Assembly (NCBI RefSeq): GCF_036898095.1
Contig: NC_090731.1
Location: forward strand, 140,718,427-140,782,426
DNA: 64,000 nt
Reading direction: 5' to 3'
Source of the DNA: Palaemon carinicauda
Taxonomy: Eukaryota > Arthropoda > Malacostraca > Decapoda > Palaemonidae
Part shown: one piece after another, positions 63,948 to 64,000 of the stretch
How the letters are laid out: every line of letters begins with the position of its first letter
How positions within the stretch are numbered: position 1 is the first letter of the stretch
Program-made: the position numbers and the translations under genes
Notes under the pieces: generated by a model
What the model was told of the DNA's origin: nothing
Seen by the model: the letters and a program-made list of their open reading frames with translations, nothing else
Databases searched by the model: none

Positions 63948-64000
63948 TTGGGTACTTTTGACTTCCCATTGGGTACGTTTTGACTTTCCTATTGGGTACC

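Larger units (their letters stand above)
63126..64000 (-). mobile_element. MULE-like DNA transposon end with terminal inverted repeats
   Basis: A left repeat region (about 63133-63330) contains several GTCAAAACGTACCCAAYGGA-like units. The right edge of the window (63950-64000) contains the complement of the same units. Between them the minus strand holds the C-terminal end of a transposase-like gene with an intron. The element may continue beyond 64000, so its true length is unknown. Confidence 0.55.

Overview
The window looks like repeat-rich animal chromatin, with no bacterial-style gene organisation. Non-LTR, DIRS-type, Ty3/gypsy and MULE-type elements are packed and nested together with (CT)n, (TCC)n and (TA)n microsatellites. 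One element has a GT-AG intron. Abundant DIRS elements, I/Nimb-like LINEs, long (CT)n tracts and a short interspersed repeat that I recall from shrimp and crab sequence make a decapod crustacean the best guess. That is an inference, not a demonstration. I find no confident host gene; two possible host exons lie at 3.39-4.18 kb.

Layout: 1-3358 is the 3' part of a decayed DIRS-like element (A: RT-RNase H plus tyrosine recombinase). 3.4-4.5 kb is a spacer with two possible exons and a DIRS terminal remnant. 4.56-11.67 kb is an old minus-strand DIRS element (E) with two internal minisatellites. 11.81-26.51 kb is a DIRS element (B) interrupted by a full-length I-clade LINE (12167-18198, two intact ORFs, 13-bp target duplication) and by an insert holding a 5'-truncated LINE (21315-24064, 12-bp target duplication, a (GA)n expansion in its ORF). 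26.81-34.05 kb is a DIRS element (C) without RT, with long internal gag repeats, a SINE-like insert and a 662-bp tandem duplication. 34.52-39.05 kb is a DIRS element (D) sitting inside the integrase of a minus-strand gypsy element. 39.37-45.89 kb is an apparently intact DIRS element (F). 47.63-54.14 kb is a damaged relative (G) whose empty insertion site is recognisable at 57.7 kb. 54.14-60.9 kb holds two LINE copies with CCCH-type zinc fingers in ORF1, separated and flanked by (CT)n tracts. 61.0-62.3 kb is a minus-strand gypsy RT remnant, 62.4-63.1 kb an RTE-type RT remnant, and 63.1-64 kb a MULE-like transposase end with terminal inverted repeats, cut by the window edge.

How the parts work: DIRS elements are retrotransposons that encode Gag, RT-RNase H and a tyrosine recombinase. 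They have inverted terminal repeats (ITRs) and an internal complementary region (ICR) near the 3' end, whose two halves are complementary to the two outer ends and are thought to template a circular intermediate. That architecture can be read directly from F and G, with both halves also visible in B, C and D; in A only the 3' end is in the window. Element F has no visible lesion in its three ORFs, and its ITRs differ at about 1 of 148 positions, so it is the best candidate for a recently active element. The recombinase frame is open, in the -1 frame, across much of the RT-RNase H region in five elements including the distant E, which points to a genuinely overlapping coding arrangement.
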